In this document: piece by piece, positions 47,758 through 57,105 of the stretch
Position numbering within the stretch: position 1 is the first letter of the stretch
How the letters are laid out: each line of letters begins with the position of its first letter
Assembly (NCBI RefSeq): GCF_000829515.1
Contig: NZ_JXRR01000017.1
Span: 434,001 to 498,000, forward strand
Length of the DNA: 64,000 bases
From: Jeotgalibacillus campisalis
GTDB taxonomy: Bacteria > Bacillota > Bacilli > Bacillales > Jeotgalibacillaceae
Reading direction: 5' to 3'
Made by a program: the position numbers and the translations under genes
Notes under the pieces: generated by a model
Told to the model about the DNA's origin: nothing
Databases searched by the model: none
The model's input: the letters and a program-made list of their open reading frames with translations, nothing else

Positions 47758-47958
47758 CTACTTGTTTTCTTCCTTGCTTTTACGATAGAAAAATATTCTC
47801 CAAATGAGTAAAGGGATTAAAAATGAATTAATAAAAATGCTAACAATGGCTTTTAATGGCTCTAATGACAAATTCAAAGTCACAAAAACTGCCAACCCAC
47901 TACAAACACTCGCTAGAATCGTTAAAATTTTTTGTGATTTATTTTGATTCTTAAACAC
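47758..47958 (-). CDS. Small membrane protein, two helices
   Basis: A 66-aa protein with a basic N-terminus, two hydrophobic segments (about 10-28 and 36-54) and a basic tail. Unrecognised. GTG start with AGAGGAG eight bases upstream supports translation. It lies alone between nitroreductase and the large hydrolase gene. Confidence 0.55.
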   Translation of the reverse strand: MFKNQNKSQKILTILASVCSGLAVFVTLNLSLEPLKAIVSIFINSFLIPLLIWRIFFYRKSKEENK

Positions 47959-48085
47959 TTATCATGCTCCTCTTGTAAGGCATTATCTAGGTCTGAATAA
48001 TATTGAGAACTCTTGGAGCGCGAGTTTTAATATTCTGACTATACCATCGTTGCATACTTTCAACTAGTTTTCTACTCAATTATTA

Positions 48086-48123
48086 CAAAAAAAGACATGT
48101 ACTCAGATGTTCATGAGCACATG
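48086..48123 (-). terminator. Terminator after hydrolase-membrane protein gene
   Basis: CATGTACTCA pairs with TGAGCACATG (one mismatch); the minus strand ends in seven T. Confidence 0.75.
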
Positions 48124-48134
48124 TACATTTATAT

Positions 48135-50000
48135 TTACAATTGAGTTAATGTATTTGTCACCATAATAACCGTCACAACAATACCATATATGATTCCGCC
48201 TAAATATGGATTATTTGTAGCGAGGTAAATTCTTCGGGTTACAATCGCTGCTAACGGAATGATGATAATCATTGGAAGCAGCCAGATCCCGATAATTGGA
48301 GAGAGTTCTGTAAAATAGATCTCTCCTGTAACAAAAAAGCTAGTGTACTGAATAACAGCTAATACCGTTACACTTAAGCCATTAAATAATGCAAGCAAGG
48401 CGATGTTCATCCATTTTTTTCTGCCGCCTGCCACAAAATTAAATGAATTAACTGCAATGGAGTTGGCTACGTAGAACGCAAGAAAAAATGGCAGATATTT
48501 GAGAACTATCAATAGTTTATCAGGTGTAAAAGCCTTAACAGCGATGATCCATATCCTGAAATCTGTTTTGAAGAAGTAATCGGCTATAAATACTAAACTG
48601 AAGGCTGTAAAACAAACAATTAAAGCTAGTGCAATCGTTTTAAGTAACGGTTTAAACCCGATGATAACACCTGTATCACGAAGATTCATTCCCTGACCTT
48701 TTGAAAAGAATTTGTAAGATAGAAACAAAACTAAAAAGGTCACAACACCCATTACAGCTGACCACACACCAATATAGAACACAGGAACCTGATTATAAAA
48801 AGCAGGAATATTTTCAATACTCCAGTTGTATAAACCCAAATAAGATAAACCTGATATAATCGCGCTTACAATAAGTCCGCCCCAGAACCATAAAGCCCCT
48901 GCACCTCTTGGAGCCGCCTGAGGTATCACGCTCTTTTGAGCTCTTAAAGAGTGGAATGTATCTGTATAGAGCATGAATTTAGTAAAACTTATGATAAACA
49001 TCACAAACCCTATTAAACCAATAAAATTAAAGAGCACTTTAAATTGCCAAATTTGTTTTGTAGTGTCGATTGAATTCGGTGCTCCTATTGATTCATCAAA
49101 AAATTCAAGCGTACTTTCAACTACATTTGCTGAGAAGTGATTCCATGGGTGAATCTGTGCTGGATCGTAAATTACACGGACAGCTTCTTCTCCGTCAATA
49201 TCCTGACGATACACTGTATAGCTTTCTCGCTCTTCCGCTTCTGCAGGGTCTTCGCCAAAATTAAGAAAGGATTGTGCATATTGTGTATTAATATACTCAC
49301 GCGGTACCGTAATACTGCCGTCATCTGCAATGCTTCGGAAAAAGAATTCATCGTATTGAGCGGCAACAATTCCTACGTCACGTGATCCATATACATTTGC
49401 ATATTCCTGCTCATCTGATCTCATCGCCCAATATAATGGTTCCCCGGGGTCAGCTGTGTACATTGCATCATTCGCTACAAGCAGCACCGATGAAATTAGC
49501 TGGTCTTCCTCGCTTTTTTTATTATCTTCTAAAATTGACCAGTTGGCGGCTCTTGCACCGTTTGAATGTCCAGTCACACCAATGCTCGCGGTATCAACAT
49601 AGGGCAGGTCTGCCAATAATTCAACTGCGTCGTACATACCAGTTCCACGGTTCGGCCATTCGGATGGTTCAACTATATCGGAATTACCATGACCGTACAT
49701 GTCAATCGACATAACGACGTAGCCTCGACGAGCCATTTCCACATAGTTTAGATCCTGCATTTCTCTGTTATTATACCAACCATGACTTGTAACCAGCCCC
49801 GGTGCCGGCGTTTCTTCGGTGGCATTCTCCGGAATTAATAGTAATGCACTCATTAAGTGACCAGATGGAGTTTCCCATCGTAAATCCTTAATAGTAACGT
49901 CACCTCCGGAAGTTTGAACAAATGACGCTCCGATCATGCTGACCAGACATAAAATAATTGATATAAGTAAAAATTTTTTTACCCCTTTTTTCTCTCTCAT
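48135..50000 (-). CDS. Alpha/beta hydrolase fused to a multi-pass membrane domain
   Basis: 621 aa. An N-terminal signal anchor (about 9-27) leads to an extracytoplasmic alpha/beta hydrolase domain (about 40-320). It has VTSHGWYNN (oxyanion region) and nucleophile elbow GHSNG (Ser146); a candidate histidine is in IHPWNHFS. About eight transmembrane helices follow (325 to the end). Such fusions exist in Bacillales but are uncharacterised. Substrate unknown; a surface ester or lipid is plausible. The promoter region carries two cre-like sites and a leader hairpin. Confidence 0.82.
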   Translation of the reverse strand: MREKKGVKKFLLISIILCLVSMIGASFVQTSGGDVTIKDLRWETPSGHLMSALLLIPENATEETPAPGLVTSHGWYNNREMQDLNYVEMARRGYVVMSIDMYGHGNSDIVEPSEWPNRGTGMYDAVELLADLPYVDTASIGVTGHSNGARAANWSILEDNKKSEEDQLISSVLLVANDAMYTADPGEPLYWAMRSDEQEYANVYGSRDVGIVAAQYDEFFFRSIADDGSITVPREYINTQYAQSFLNFGEDPAEAEERESYTVYRQDIDGEEAVRVIYDPAQIHPWNHFSANVVESTLEFFDESIGAPNSIDTTKQIWQFKVLFNFIGLIGFVMFIISFTKFMLYTDTFHSLRAQKSVIPQAAPRGAGALWFWGGLIVSAIISGLSYLGLYNWSIENIPAFYNQVPVFYIGVWSAVMGVVTFLVLFLSYKFFSKGQGMNLRDTGVIIGFKPLLKTIALALIVCFTAFSLVFIADYFFKTDFRIWIIAVKAFTPDKLLIVLKYLPFFLAFYVANSIAVNSFNFVAGGRKKWMNIALLALFNGLSVTVLAVIQYTSFFVTGEIYFTELSPIIGIWLLPMIIIIPLAAIVTRRIYLATNNPYLGGIIYGIVVTVIMVTNTLTQL

Positions 50001-50046
50001 ACGTAAAACCCCTCTCGATTATAAAGAATGAAGCACAAGATAATTA

Positions 50047-50060
50047 TGATAACGCTTACT
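50047..50060 (-). promoter_or_regulatory. Second cre-like site, close to hydrolase start
   Basis: AGTAAGCGTTATCA on the minus strand matches the cre consensus at 13 of 14 positions. It lies 47 bases before the start codon, downstream of the strong promoter, where CcpA could act as a roadblock. Confidence 0.6.
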
Positions 50061-50079
50061 TTTTTATGTTTTTTACCAA
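50056..50079 (-). CDS. Seven-codon mini-frame with ideal ribosome site
   Basis: AAAGGAGG (50087-50094) lies seven bases before TTG, giving MVKNIKK and a stop. The frame ends with A AAA AAG, a classic -1 slippery heptamer. The -1 frame continues through a hydrophobic stretch (VSVIIIILCFILYN) and stops at TGA overlapping the hydrolase ATG. It could be a leader peptide, a decayed or frameshifted small membrane protein, or chance. Confidence 0.25.
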   Translation of the reverse strand: MVKNIKK

Positions 50080-50143
50080 ACGAACTCCTCCTTTAAATTT
50101 GACCTTTTCAATGACAAGTTTCCTAGTTTTGGTGCGCTATACA

Positions 50144-50223
50144 CAAATAAAAGATCACACGAAGCCCCCATTCATTGAAGACTGTCGTGTGATCTCTCAT
50201 TCTCTGTCACTAGTATTAACTTA
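50144..50223 (-). ncRNA. Candidate ~80-nt CcpA-controlled small RNA or attenuated leader
   Basis: Transcription from the consensus promoter at 50230-50258 would begin near 50223. It meets a perfect 11-bp hairpin (AGATCACACGA/TCGTGTGATCT, 50185-50195 and 50152-50162) followed by TTTTATTTG. This is either an intrinsic terminator that makes a short RNA or an attenuator controlling the hydrolase gene. Confidence 0.5.
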
Positions 50224-50229
50224 TCTTTT

Positions 50230-50258
50230 ATTATAGTAACGCATGAAAGCGTTGTCAA
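50230..50258 (-). promoter_or_regulatory. Consensus sigma-A promoter with perfect cre
   Basis: Minus strand: TTGACA (50253-50258), 17-base spacer, TATAAT (50230-50235), a perfect consensus. The cre TGAAAGCGTTGTCA (50244-50257, plus strand) matches all specified positions and covers the -35. Confidence 0.85.
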
Positions 50259-50641
50259 TTAAAAAATGAAATAAAACCCATTAATTAGCTTGCGTTTAGA
50301 TATTCCTCATTCTTCTATAGACAGGTTCAATAGGTAAGAAGGAGATGGACCTAGTCCTCACCTGGAAACTAGAAAATAACAAAAAAGAATGTCCTCATGA
50401 AAATGCACTCATGGGACATCCTTTATTGTGAAGAGTTAACTTTTGTCTGCAAAGAATTAGAATCATTGCAGTGTATACATTGAGTACCTTCAGTGGGAGT
50501 AAACGTGAAGGGTGAACCTCATCAATAGTCCACCACCGGAACGAAACGACCCCTTCACCTATGAAATAATGATTATTAATCCCCCAAAGTAATCCGGCCT
50601 AATTTTATTTAAAGTGATATAACCAATAATTTCTCATAACA
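50259..50641. other. Gene-free stretch between hydrolase promoter and rhodanese gene
   Basis: No convincing gene. It contains the hairpin at 50381-50421 and a looser inverted repeat GTGAAGGG/CCCTTCAC (50505-50512, 50551-50558). Confidence 0.5.
50381..50421 (-). terminator. Terminator-like hairpin downstream of rhodanese gene
   Basis: ATGTCCTCATG pairs with CATGGGACAT, with six T on the minus strand. It lies about 220 bases past the rhodanese stop. Confidence 0.65.
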
Positions 50642-50956
50642 TTATGCCTTTGGTTTTGTTTCCCCAGTATACTCAAGCATTCCGCCTGTCATATTGACAA
50701 CTTTATAACCGTGATCATGCAGGAACCAGCCAACATTTTCACTGCGTTTGCCAGACCGGCAGATTAAGACGTATTCATCTTCTTCATTTAAGTCATCTAA
50801 ATGCATAGCGACGTCTCCCATTGGTATATGTTTCGCCTGAGGGATCATGCCCTCTGCCACTTCGTCCTCTTCCCGAACATCTATTAAATGGATCGGTTCA
50901 CCTGCTTCAAGCTTCTTCTGGACTTCCTGTGGTGTCATCGTTTTTAATTCTGACAT
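50642..50956 (-). CDS. ytwF: Rhodanese-domain protein (YtwF-like)
   Basis: Single rhodanese domain, 104 aa, with catalytic Cys66 in ICRSGKRS. Likely sulfur transfer between thiols in the cytosol; partner unknown. The ATG at 50956 follows AAAGGAAG. Downstream of leuS but separated by a hairpin, so probably transcribed alone. Confidence 0.9.
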   Translation of the reverse strand: MSELKTMTPQEVQKKLEAGEPIHLIDVREEDEVAEGMIPQAKHIPMGDVAMHLDDLNEEDEYVLICRSGKRSENVGWFLHDHGYKVVNMTGGMLEYTGETKPKA

Positions 50957-51000
50957 GTTGATCTTCCTTTCCAATTTTAATGTATGTTAAGTATAGCAAA

Positions 51001-51055
51001 TAAGAAGGCCGGTCACTCCAAAAAAGAACTGGGCGTGTCTCCGGCCATCTATTTT
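51001..51055 (-). terminator. Terminator-like hairpin after leuS
   Basis: GGCCGG and CCGGCC (51007-51012, 51041-51046) form a stem around a large loop, with a weak T-tract (TTCTTATTT). Confidence 0.55.
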
Positions 51056-51057
51056 AC

Positions 51058-53469
51058 TTAGTTCGCAACTATATTCACGAGTTTGCCAGGTACAGCGATT
51101 ACCTTGCGTACGGTTTTGCCTTCAATGGCTGATTGAATGGTTTCTTCACTTGTCGCAAGCTTTTCCATTTCTTCTTTGCCTGCATCACGTGCAATCATCA
51201 TTTTAATTTTCATTTTCCCGTTCACCTGAACGACAATTTCCACTTCATTATCAACGAGTTTAGATTCGTCAAAACCCGGCCAATCTGAATAAGATAGATT
51301 GGTTTCTCCAAGCTTTTCCCAAAGCTCTTCGGCCAAATGCGGAGCAAACGGAGCTAAAAGCTGTGTAAATCCTTTTGCGTATTGGGTTGGAATGACATCT
51401 GCCTTATAGGCTTCATTTACAAAGACCATCATTTGAGAAATAGCTGTATTGAAGCGAATGCCTTCAATATCTTCTGAAACTTTTTTAACCGACTGATGAT
51501 ATACTTTTTCAAGCGATTCATATGGCATGTTCTGTATCTTGGTTGTCAGGCTTCCATCTTCCGTTACAAAAAGCCTCCAGATGCGGTCAAGGAACCGGCG
51601 GGAGCCATCAAGGCCGTTTTCAGACCAGGCGATAGAAGCATCAAGCGGCCCCATAAACATTTCATATACACGGAGTGTGTCTGCACCATGCGTTTTAACA
51701 ATTTCATCCGGATTGACAACATTCCCTTTAGACTTACTCATTTTTTCATTATTTTCACCAAGAATCATTCCTTGATTAAATAACTTTTGGAACGGCTCTT
51801 TCGTTGGTACGACACCAAGATCGTAAAGAACCTTGTGCCAGAAACGGGCATAAAGCAAATGAAGCACTGCATGTTCAGCACCACCGATATACATATCGAC
51901 CGGAAGCCAATGTTTGATTTTCTCAGGGTCTGCAATGGCATCTTCATTGTTTGGATCAATGTAGCGCAAGTAATACCAGCAGCTTCCTGCCCACTGAGGC
52001 ATTGTGTTGGTTTCACGCTTTCCTTTTTTGCCTGTCACCGGGTCTGTAACATTCACCCACTCATCAATATTAGCAAGCGGTGATTCCCCCGTCCCTGATG
52101 GTTTAATATTTTTTGTTTTTGGAAGCTCAAGCGGCAGCTCTTCAAACGGTACGCCGGTTGAAGATCCATCTTCCCAGTGAATAATCGGAATTGGTTCTCC
52201 CCAGTAGCGCTGACGACTGAACAGCCAATCTCTGAGACGGTAGGTCGTTTTCTTCGTGCCCAGCTCTTTCTCTTCAAGCCAGGAAATTGCTTTTGAAATA
52301 CTTTCTTCTTTTCCAAGGCCGTTTAAGAAGTCCGAATTAACGTGAGGTCCATCACCTGTGTAGGCTTCTTTAGAAATATCTCCGCCTTCCACGACTTCAA
52401 CGATTGGAAGGTTGAATTCAACAGCGAATTCATAATCACGTTCATCATGAGCAGGTACGGCCATAATAGCACCACTTCCATAGCTCATCAGTACATAGTC
52501 TGCAATCCAAATCGGCATTTTTTGATTGTTAACGGGATTAATGGCGTAAGCACCGGTAAATACGCCCGTTTTTTCTTTAGCCAAATCAGTTCTTTCCAAA
52601 TCACTTTTTGATTTAATTTTATCAATATACGTTGCAACAGCTTCTTTTTTATCTTCCTCTGTAATCTTGTCAACAAGTGGGTGCTCAGGAGCAAGCACTG
52701 CATAGGTTGCGCCAAATAGAGTATCTGGGCGGGTGGTGAATACTTCAAAGGATTCATTAGTATCTGCTATATGAAATCGAATTTCGGCACCTTCTGATTT
52801 TCCTACCCAGTTGCGCTGCATATCTTTAATGCTTTCCGGCCAGTCAAGGTCTTCCAAATCTTCAATCAGACGATCTGCGTAAGCGGTAATTTTGAGCACC
52901 CACTGTCTCATTGGTCTGCGTTCAACCGGGTGGCCTCCGCGCTCACTTTTGCCATCGATTATTTCTTCATTTGCAAGGACTGTGCCAAGTGCAGGACACC
53001 AGTTAACAGCTACTTCATCAACGTACGCAAGACCCATTTCATGCAGTTTAAGAAAAATCCATTGCGTCCATTTATAATAGCTTGGGTCGGTTGTACTGAT
53101 TTCGCGGTCCCAATCATAGGAGAACCCAAGTTCCTGAATTTGACGGCGGAATGTATCAATATTTTTTTTCGTAAATTCAGCAGGATCATTCCCTGTATCG
53201 AGTGCATATTGTTCAGCCGGCAGACCAAATGCATCCCAGCCCATCGGATGAAGAACATTATAGCCGTTCATTCTCTTATACCGTGACAAAATGTCTGTTG
53301 CTGTCATGCCTTCCGGGTGTCCAACATGAAGACCTGCTCCGGATGGATACGGAAACATATCAAGGGCATAAAACTTCTTTTTTCCGATATCGTCGGATGT
53401 TTTAAATGTTTTATGATCTGACCAATGCTGCTGCCATTTTTTTTCGATCTTCTGATGATTAAAACTCAT
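51058..53469 (-). CDS. leuS: Leucyl-tRNA synthetase
   Basis: Charges tRNA-Leu. 803 aa class I synthetase: HIGH motif as HVGHPEG in [16 protein letters not shown], editing (CP1) domain with [13 protein letters not shown], and KMSKS in [17 protein letters not shown] precedes the ATG. Controlled by the leucine T-box directly upstream. Confidence 0.98.
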   Translation of the reverse strand: MSFNHQKIEKKWQQHWSDHKTFKTSDDIGKKKFYALDMFPYPSGAGLHVGHPEGMTATDILSRYKRMNGYNVLHPMGWDAFGLPAEQYALDTGNDPAEFTKKNIDTFRRQIQELGFSYDWDREISTTDPSYYKWTQWIFLKLHEMGLAYVDEVAVNWCPALGTVLANEEIIDGKSERGGHPVERRPMRQWVLKITAYADRLIEDLEDLDWPESIKDMQRNWVGKSEGAEIRFHIADTNESFEVFTTRPDTLFGATYAVLAPEHPLVDKITEEDKKEAVATYIDKIKSKSDLERTDLAKEKTGVFTGAYAINPVNNQKMPIWIADYVLMSYGSGAIMAVPAHDERDYEFAVEFNLPIVEVVEGGDISKEAYTGDGPHVNSDFLNGLGKEESISKAISWLEEKELGTKKTTYRLRDWLFSRQRYWGEPIPIIHWEDGSSTGVPFEELPLELPKTKNIKPSGTGESPLANIDEWVNVTDPVTGKKGKRETNTMPQWAGSCWYYLRYIDPNNEDAIADPEKIKHWLPVDMYIGGAEHAVLHLLYARFWHKVLYDLGVVPTKEPFQKLFNQGMILGENNEKMSKSKGNVVNPDEIVKTHGADTLRVYEMFMGPLDASIAWSENGLDGSRRFLDRIWRLFVTEDGSLTTKIQNMPYESLEKVYHQSVKKVSEDIEGIRFNTAISQMMVFVNEAYKADVIPTQYAKGFTQLLAPFAPHLAEELWEKLGETNLSYSDWPGFDESKLVDNEVEIVVQVNGKMKIKMMIARDAGKEEMEKLATSEETIQSAIEGKTVRKVIAVPGKLVNIVAN

Positions 53470-53500
53470 TCCATTTCCTCCTCTAGTTACAATTACCTAT

Positions 53501-53763
53501 AAAAAAACAAAAAACCCCCGCCCCTATAATGGGACGAGAGTTTATTTATTGTCTCCCGCGGTACCACCCAAATTCGTGTACACGCACTTTGAAAAAGTTA
53601 TCATCCTTATCGCGGAATACGGATTGCACTAATACAGTTTCGCGCAATCGACTCAGAGGTGAGTTCGACATTCATTCGGCTGACTTTCACCATCCGTCAG
53701 CTCTCTTTAGGCTCGAAATGAAATTTCTACTATTCCTCTTCAGCGTCTTATTTATTGAATTCT
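53501..53763 (-). promoter_or_regulatory. leuS leader: Leucine T-box riboswitch of leuS
   Basis: The minus strand has the T-box core GGTGGTACCGCG (53557-53568) and a Stem I with specifier CTC (53661-53663, in GAACTCACC). A terminator follows: CTCTCGTCCC/GGGGCGGGGG, then T-rich sequence (53501-53540). Uncharged tRNA-Leu pairing with the CUC codon and the T-box would stabilise the antiterminator and switch leuS on. This accounts for the 367-bp gap. Confidence 0.93.
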
Positions 53764-53768
53764 CTTTT

Positions 53769-53797
53769 ATTGTATGCAATTCATTGGCGGTATGCAA
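53769..53797 (-). promoter_or_regulatory. Promoter of the leuS T-box transcript
   Basis: -35 TTGCAT (53792-53797), 17-base spacer, -10 TACAAT (53769-53774) on the minus strand. It places the leader start near 53763. Confidence 0.75.
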
Positions 53798-53836
53798 GCC
53801 TTTTATCAGGTTCAGCATTGACAAAAACTGAACAGT

Positions 53837-55024
53837 TTAACCACTGAATGGAACGATTTGCTTTTCTTTTTTTAAGAAACGATCATAAACAAGTGTCAAT
53901 CCAATGGAAATAACAAGCAGGAAGATTAAAAAACCGAATAGAATTTGCATTCCATAAGCATCCACAAGCACGCCTCCCATAAAAGGACCGATCATTCTTC
54001 CCCCAGTTGCAGTTGAGTTAACGATGCCTTGATAAAATCCTTCTCTTCCTTTAGGGGCAAGCTGATTGGCAATCGTAGGGACCGCCGGCCAGATCAGCAT
54101 TTCCCCGATCGTTAAAATCACCATAGCCGCAAGAAAACCCTGAAAAGATCCGGCATAAGCCGTTACAGCAAATGACACCATGAAAATGAGGATCCCAATG
54201 ACCATCTGTTTTTTTAAGTTCTCTTCAAATTTTTTGACGACAGGGCGAATCAGCGGCTGTCCTAATACGATCAATGCACCGTTCACCGTCCAAAGCAAAC
54301 TATATTGGGTCAGGGTTATATTAATTTGCTGAGTATAGGTTGCGATCGTAGACTGCCACTGGACGTAACCGACCCAGCAAAGCAGGTATCCGCCACATAA
54401 AACCAGAAGCGCAGTAAATGATGCCTTGTTTTTTATCTGACTTGATTCATGCAGCACACTCGTTTGAATATTCGCTTTGATCGTAATTCCTCTATAACTC
54501 ACAACCGCAAGCAGAAAGAAAACCACGTACATAAGAAAATTGGCAAGAAAAATATAATCAAATGAAACAGAAGCAACGATTCCACCGAGCGCAGCTCCTG
54601 CAGCGACACCAATGTTTTGAGCTAAATAAATCGCATTAAACGACTTTCTTCCTCCTTCAGGCCAAACAGAGCCCGCCATTGCATACATTGAAGGAAAAAC
54701 AATGCCTGATCCAAAACCAATAATAATTAAGAAAAATAAGTAAGAAGGCCATTCGTGAAAAAAGTTCAGCCCGAGAAGAGCACACACAGAAATGCTGATG
54801 CCTATCATAATGGACCGGTATCCTCCGATCCGATCGAACATGAGTCCGCCCAGTAAATTCCCGACCACGCTTGCAGCTGCATTTGCCATCAGCACGAGGC
54901 CTGCGACTGATAAGGACTTTCCCAGATAATCATGTATGTAAATCGTATTGAGCGGCCAAAGAAAGGACGCCCCGGTCACGTTTATCATCATTCCAATAAC
55001 CAGCACCCACAATTTTCGCGGCAT
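53837..55024 (-). CDS. yttB: MFS transporter YttB
   Basis: A 395-aa major-facilitator exporter with 12 predicted helices. The loop 2-3 motif reads GGLMFDRIGGYRSIMIG. Neighbour of leuS as in B. subtilis. Substrate unknown; multidrug-type efflux is only a guess. AGAGGAA precedes the ATG. Confidence 0.88.
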   Translation of the reverse strand: MPRKLWVLVIGMMINVTGASFLWPLNTIYIHDYLGKSLSVAGLVLMANAAASVVGNLLGGLMFDRIGGYRSIMIGISISVCALLGLNFFHEWPSYLFFLIIIGFGSGIVFPSMYAMAGSVWPEGGRKSFNAIYLAQNIGVAAGAALGGIVASVSFDYIFLANFLMYVVFFLLAVVSYRGITIKANIQTSVLHESSQIKNKASFTALLVLCGGYLLCWVGYVQWQSTIATYTQQINITLTQYSLLWTVNGALIVLGQPLIRPVVKKFEENLKKQMVIGILIFMVSFAVTAYAGSFQGFLAAMVILTIGEMLIWPAVPTIANQLAPKGREGFYQGIVNSTATGGRMIGPFMGGVLVDAYGMQILFGFLIFLLVISIGLTLVYDRFLKKEKQIVPFSG

Positions 55025-55386
55025 ACAAATTCCTCTTTTCAGTTATTCGGTTTATTTCGAGTACCAAATTAGTTTAGCTAGTTTTAAGAAAATGCACAAG
55101 AATCAAATCGTCAATAATGATACTAAATTTACTTGCATTCTTCTCCCCTTTTCCGTCGGTTGACTCTTTTTCGTAATTCACTTTTAAAGGTGTTTTAAGT
55201 TTATAATTTGATTTAATTCTTTGAGTTGCTACTAAGTATCAGTCATGTGGTCATCGTTCATCTTCTGCGTGCCAATTTTCCTATTTGCTTCCCAAGTGAT
55301 TGGTATGACCTGCTAGATCATGATAGAATGCGCTATAGACGCACAAAGAATCAGGTCATCAGCCTGCTTTAAAGGAGTACAAAAAT
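55025..55386. other. Divergent control region, yttB / mnmL
   Basis: A 362-bp gap with no gene. It holds the mnmL promoter candidate and its flanking inverted repeat on the right side. The left part is AT-rich, and I see no clear yttB promoter. Confidence 0.5.
55300..55329 (+). promoter_or_regulatory. mnmL promoter candidate
   Basis: TTGGTA (55300-55305), 18-base spacer, extended -10 TGATAGAAT ending at 55329. An 8-bp inverted repeat, ATGACCTG (55305-55312) and CAGGTCAT (55352-55359), brackets the -10 and start site and could be an operator. Confidence 0.5.
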
Positions 55387-56349
55387 ATGAATGAATCGAA
55401 TCCGTTTTTATATGCGGAAGATCAAAAACGGTACCATACATGGAATTACCATCTCCGAAACCATTTCGGACACAAAGTCTTTAAGGTCGCGCTCGATGGC
55501 GGCTTCGATTGTCCAAATCGAGACGGCACTGTCGCACATGGCGGCTGTACGTTCTGCAGCGTCGCCGGATCCGGCGACTTTGCAGGAAATCGGGTCGATC
55601 CACTTGAACAGCAGTTCAATGAAGTAAGAGACCGCATGCATCAGAAATGGAAAAACGGTAAATACATGGCTTATTTTCAAGCCTTCACCAACACGCACGC
55701 TCCTGTAGATGTGCTTCGTGAAAAATATGAAAAGGTGCTCGGATTTGATGATGTAGTGGCGCTTTCGATCGCAACACGTCCAGACTGCCTGCCTGATGAT
55801 GTGGTTGATTATTTGGCAGAATTAAATGAACGGACGTATTTGTGGGTTGAACTGGGGCTGCAGACCGTTCACGAATCCTCAGCCGCCCTTATTAACCGTG
55901 CACATGATTTTGAATGCTATAAAGAAGGCGTCCAAAAACTTCGGGACCGCGGAATACGCGTGTGCTCCCATATCATTAATGGCCTTCCTGAAGAGGACTA
56001 CGGCATGATGATGGAAACAGCAAAAGCAGTAGCAGAGCTTGATGTACAGGGAATTAAAATACATCTTTTACATCTTTTAAAAGGTACGCCTATGGTAAAG
56101 CAGTATGAAAAAGGCAAACTGGAGTTTTTAACACAAGAAAATTATGTGAGCCTTGTTTGTGACCAGCTTGAGATTCTGCCACCGGAAATGATCATCCACC
56201 GAATTACAGGAGACGGTCCTATCGAGTTGATGATCGGACCTATGTGGAGTGTGGATAAATGGAATGTACTAAATGATATTGACAAGGAATTGATCCGAAG
56301 AGGGTCCTATCAAGGAAAACATTTTAAAGAGGTGAGTCCGCAGCGATGA
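55387..56349 (+). CDS. mnmL: Radical SAM protein MnmL (YtqA)
   Basis: TIGR01212-type radical SAM enzyme, 320 aa. Cluster cysteines Cys42, Cys54 and Cys57 (C-x11-C-x2-C, in CPNRDG and GGCTFCSVAG). B. subtilis YtqA is reported as MnmL, needed in the Gram-positive route from cmnm5U to nm5U at the tRNA wobble position. The stop overlaps the mnmM ATG, so both act in one pathway. AAAGGAG site. Confidence 0.92.
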   Translation: MNESNPFLYAEDQKRYHTWNYHLRNHFGHKVFKVALDGGFDCPNRDGTVAHGGCTFCSVAGSGDFAGNRVDPLEQQFNEVRDRMHQKWKNGKYMAYFQAFTNTHAPVDVLREKYEKVLGFDDVVALSIATRPDCLPDDVVDYLAELNERTYLWVELGLQTVHESSAALINRAHDFECYKEGVQKLRDRGIRVCSHIINGLPEEDYGMMMETAKAVAELDVQGIKIHLLHLLKGTPMVKQYEKGKLEFLTQENYVSLVCDQLEILPPEMIIHRITGDGPIELMIGPMWSVDKWNVLNDIDKELIRRGSYQGKHFKEVSPQR

Positions 56350-56930
56350 ATTTTGACCGCATATTGCCATATGCACGCCAATTGCTCGAGCGGGTTGTCG
56401 ATAAAGGCGATGTGGTAGTAGATGCTACAGTCGGAAACGGCCATGACACGCTTTATTTAGCGCAGCTTGTCGGGGAGCATGGACGTGTATATGGGTTTGA
56501 TATTCAGCAGGAAGCCATTGACGAAACTGCTTCAAAATTAGAAGAACACCATTTAAGAAACCGGGTCATGCTGTTTCAGGAAGGTCATGAACTTGCAGAT
56601 CAGGCGATTCCACCGGTTCATCACGGGGCGATCTCCGGAGCTATTTTTAACCTGGGGTACCTGCCTGGAGGCGATGAAACACTCGTTACCAGGCCGCGGA
56701 CAACCATTACAGCAGTCGAAAAACTGCTCGATATGATTAAACCGGGCGGAATGATTGTCATGGTCATTTATCACGGTCATCCTGAAGGGGCGGTAGAGCG
56801 CGATTATCTGCTGCGCTTTGTTCAAACAATTGATGGTGAAACCGCTCATGTTCTGAGATATCAATTTATGAACACGCAGACCCCTTCACCATTTATTATC
56901 GCGATTGAGAAGCGCAGCCTTCGGAATTAG
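56346..56930 (+). CDS. mnmM: tRNA wobble-uridine methyltransferase MnmM (YtqB)
   Basis: Class I SAM methyltransferase, 194 aa, which converts nm5U34 to mnm5U34 in tRNA in characterised relatives. SAM loop VVDATVGNGHDTLYLA, acidic loop GFDIQQEA, motif NLGYLPGGDE. ATGA overlap with mnmL. It ends before a strong terminator. Confidence 0.93.
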   Translation: MNFDRILPYARQLLERVVDKGDVVVDATVGNGHDTLYLAQLVGEHGRVYGFDIQQEAIDETASKLEEHHLRNRVMLFQEGHELADQAIPPVHHGAISGAIFNLGYLPGGDETLVTRPRTTITAVEKLLDMIKPGGMIVMVIYHGHPEGAVERDYLLRFVQTIDGETAHVLRYQFMNTQTPSPFIIAIEKRSLRN

Positions 56931-56977
56931 CATCCGTGTATAGAAATTCAAGTAAAAAATGAATCTGCACAAAAATA

Positions 56978-57010
56978 AGGGCTGAGACAAATCTATCTCA
57001 GCCTTTTTTT
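56978..57010 (+). terminator. Terminator after mnmM, resembling a repeat end
   Basis: GGCTGAGA pairs with TCTCAGCC, followed by seven T. The sequence AAGGGCTGAGACAAA is close to the terminal repeat of the 230-bp elements, so this may be a solo end. Confidence 0.87.
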
Positions 57011-57105
57011 GTGTTTAAATGGATTCATTCTTATTCAGGCTGAGGCTTTCCATTACATCCGCTAAGAAAATCCGGCATGATATTCTGTTCTTCTTTATTA
57101 ATAAG

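Noticed and set aside
50505-50558. GTGAAGGG/CCCTTCAC inverted repeat as an RNA element
   Set aside because: An 8-bp stem with a 38-base loop, no further pairing and no U-tract; likely chance.
53529-53831. 100-aa plus-strand frame upstream of leuS
   Set aside because: It lies entirely across the T-box leader on the other strand, and its sequence is explained by the riboswitch.
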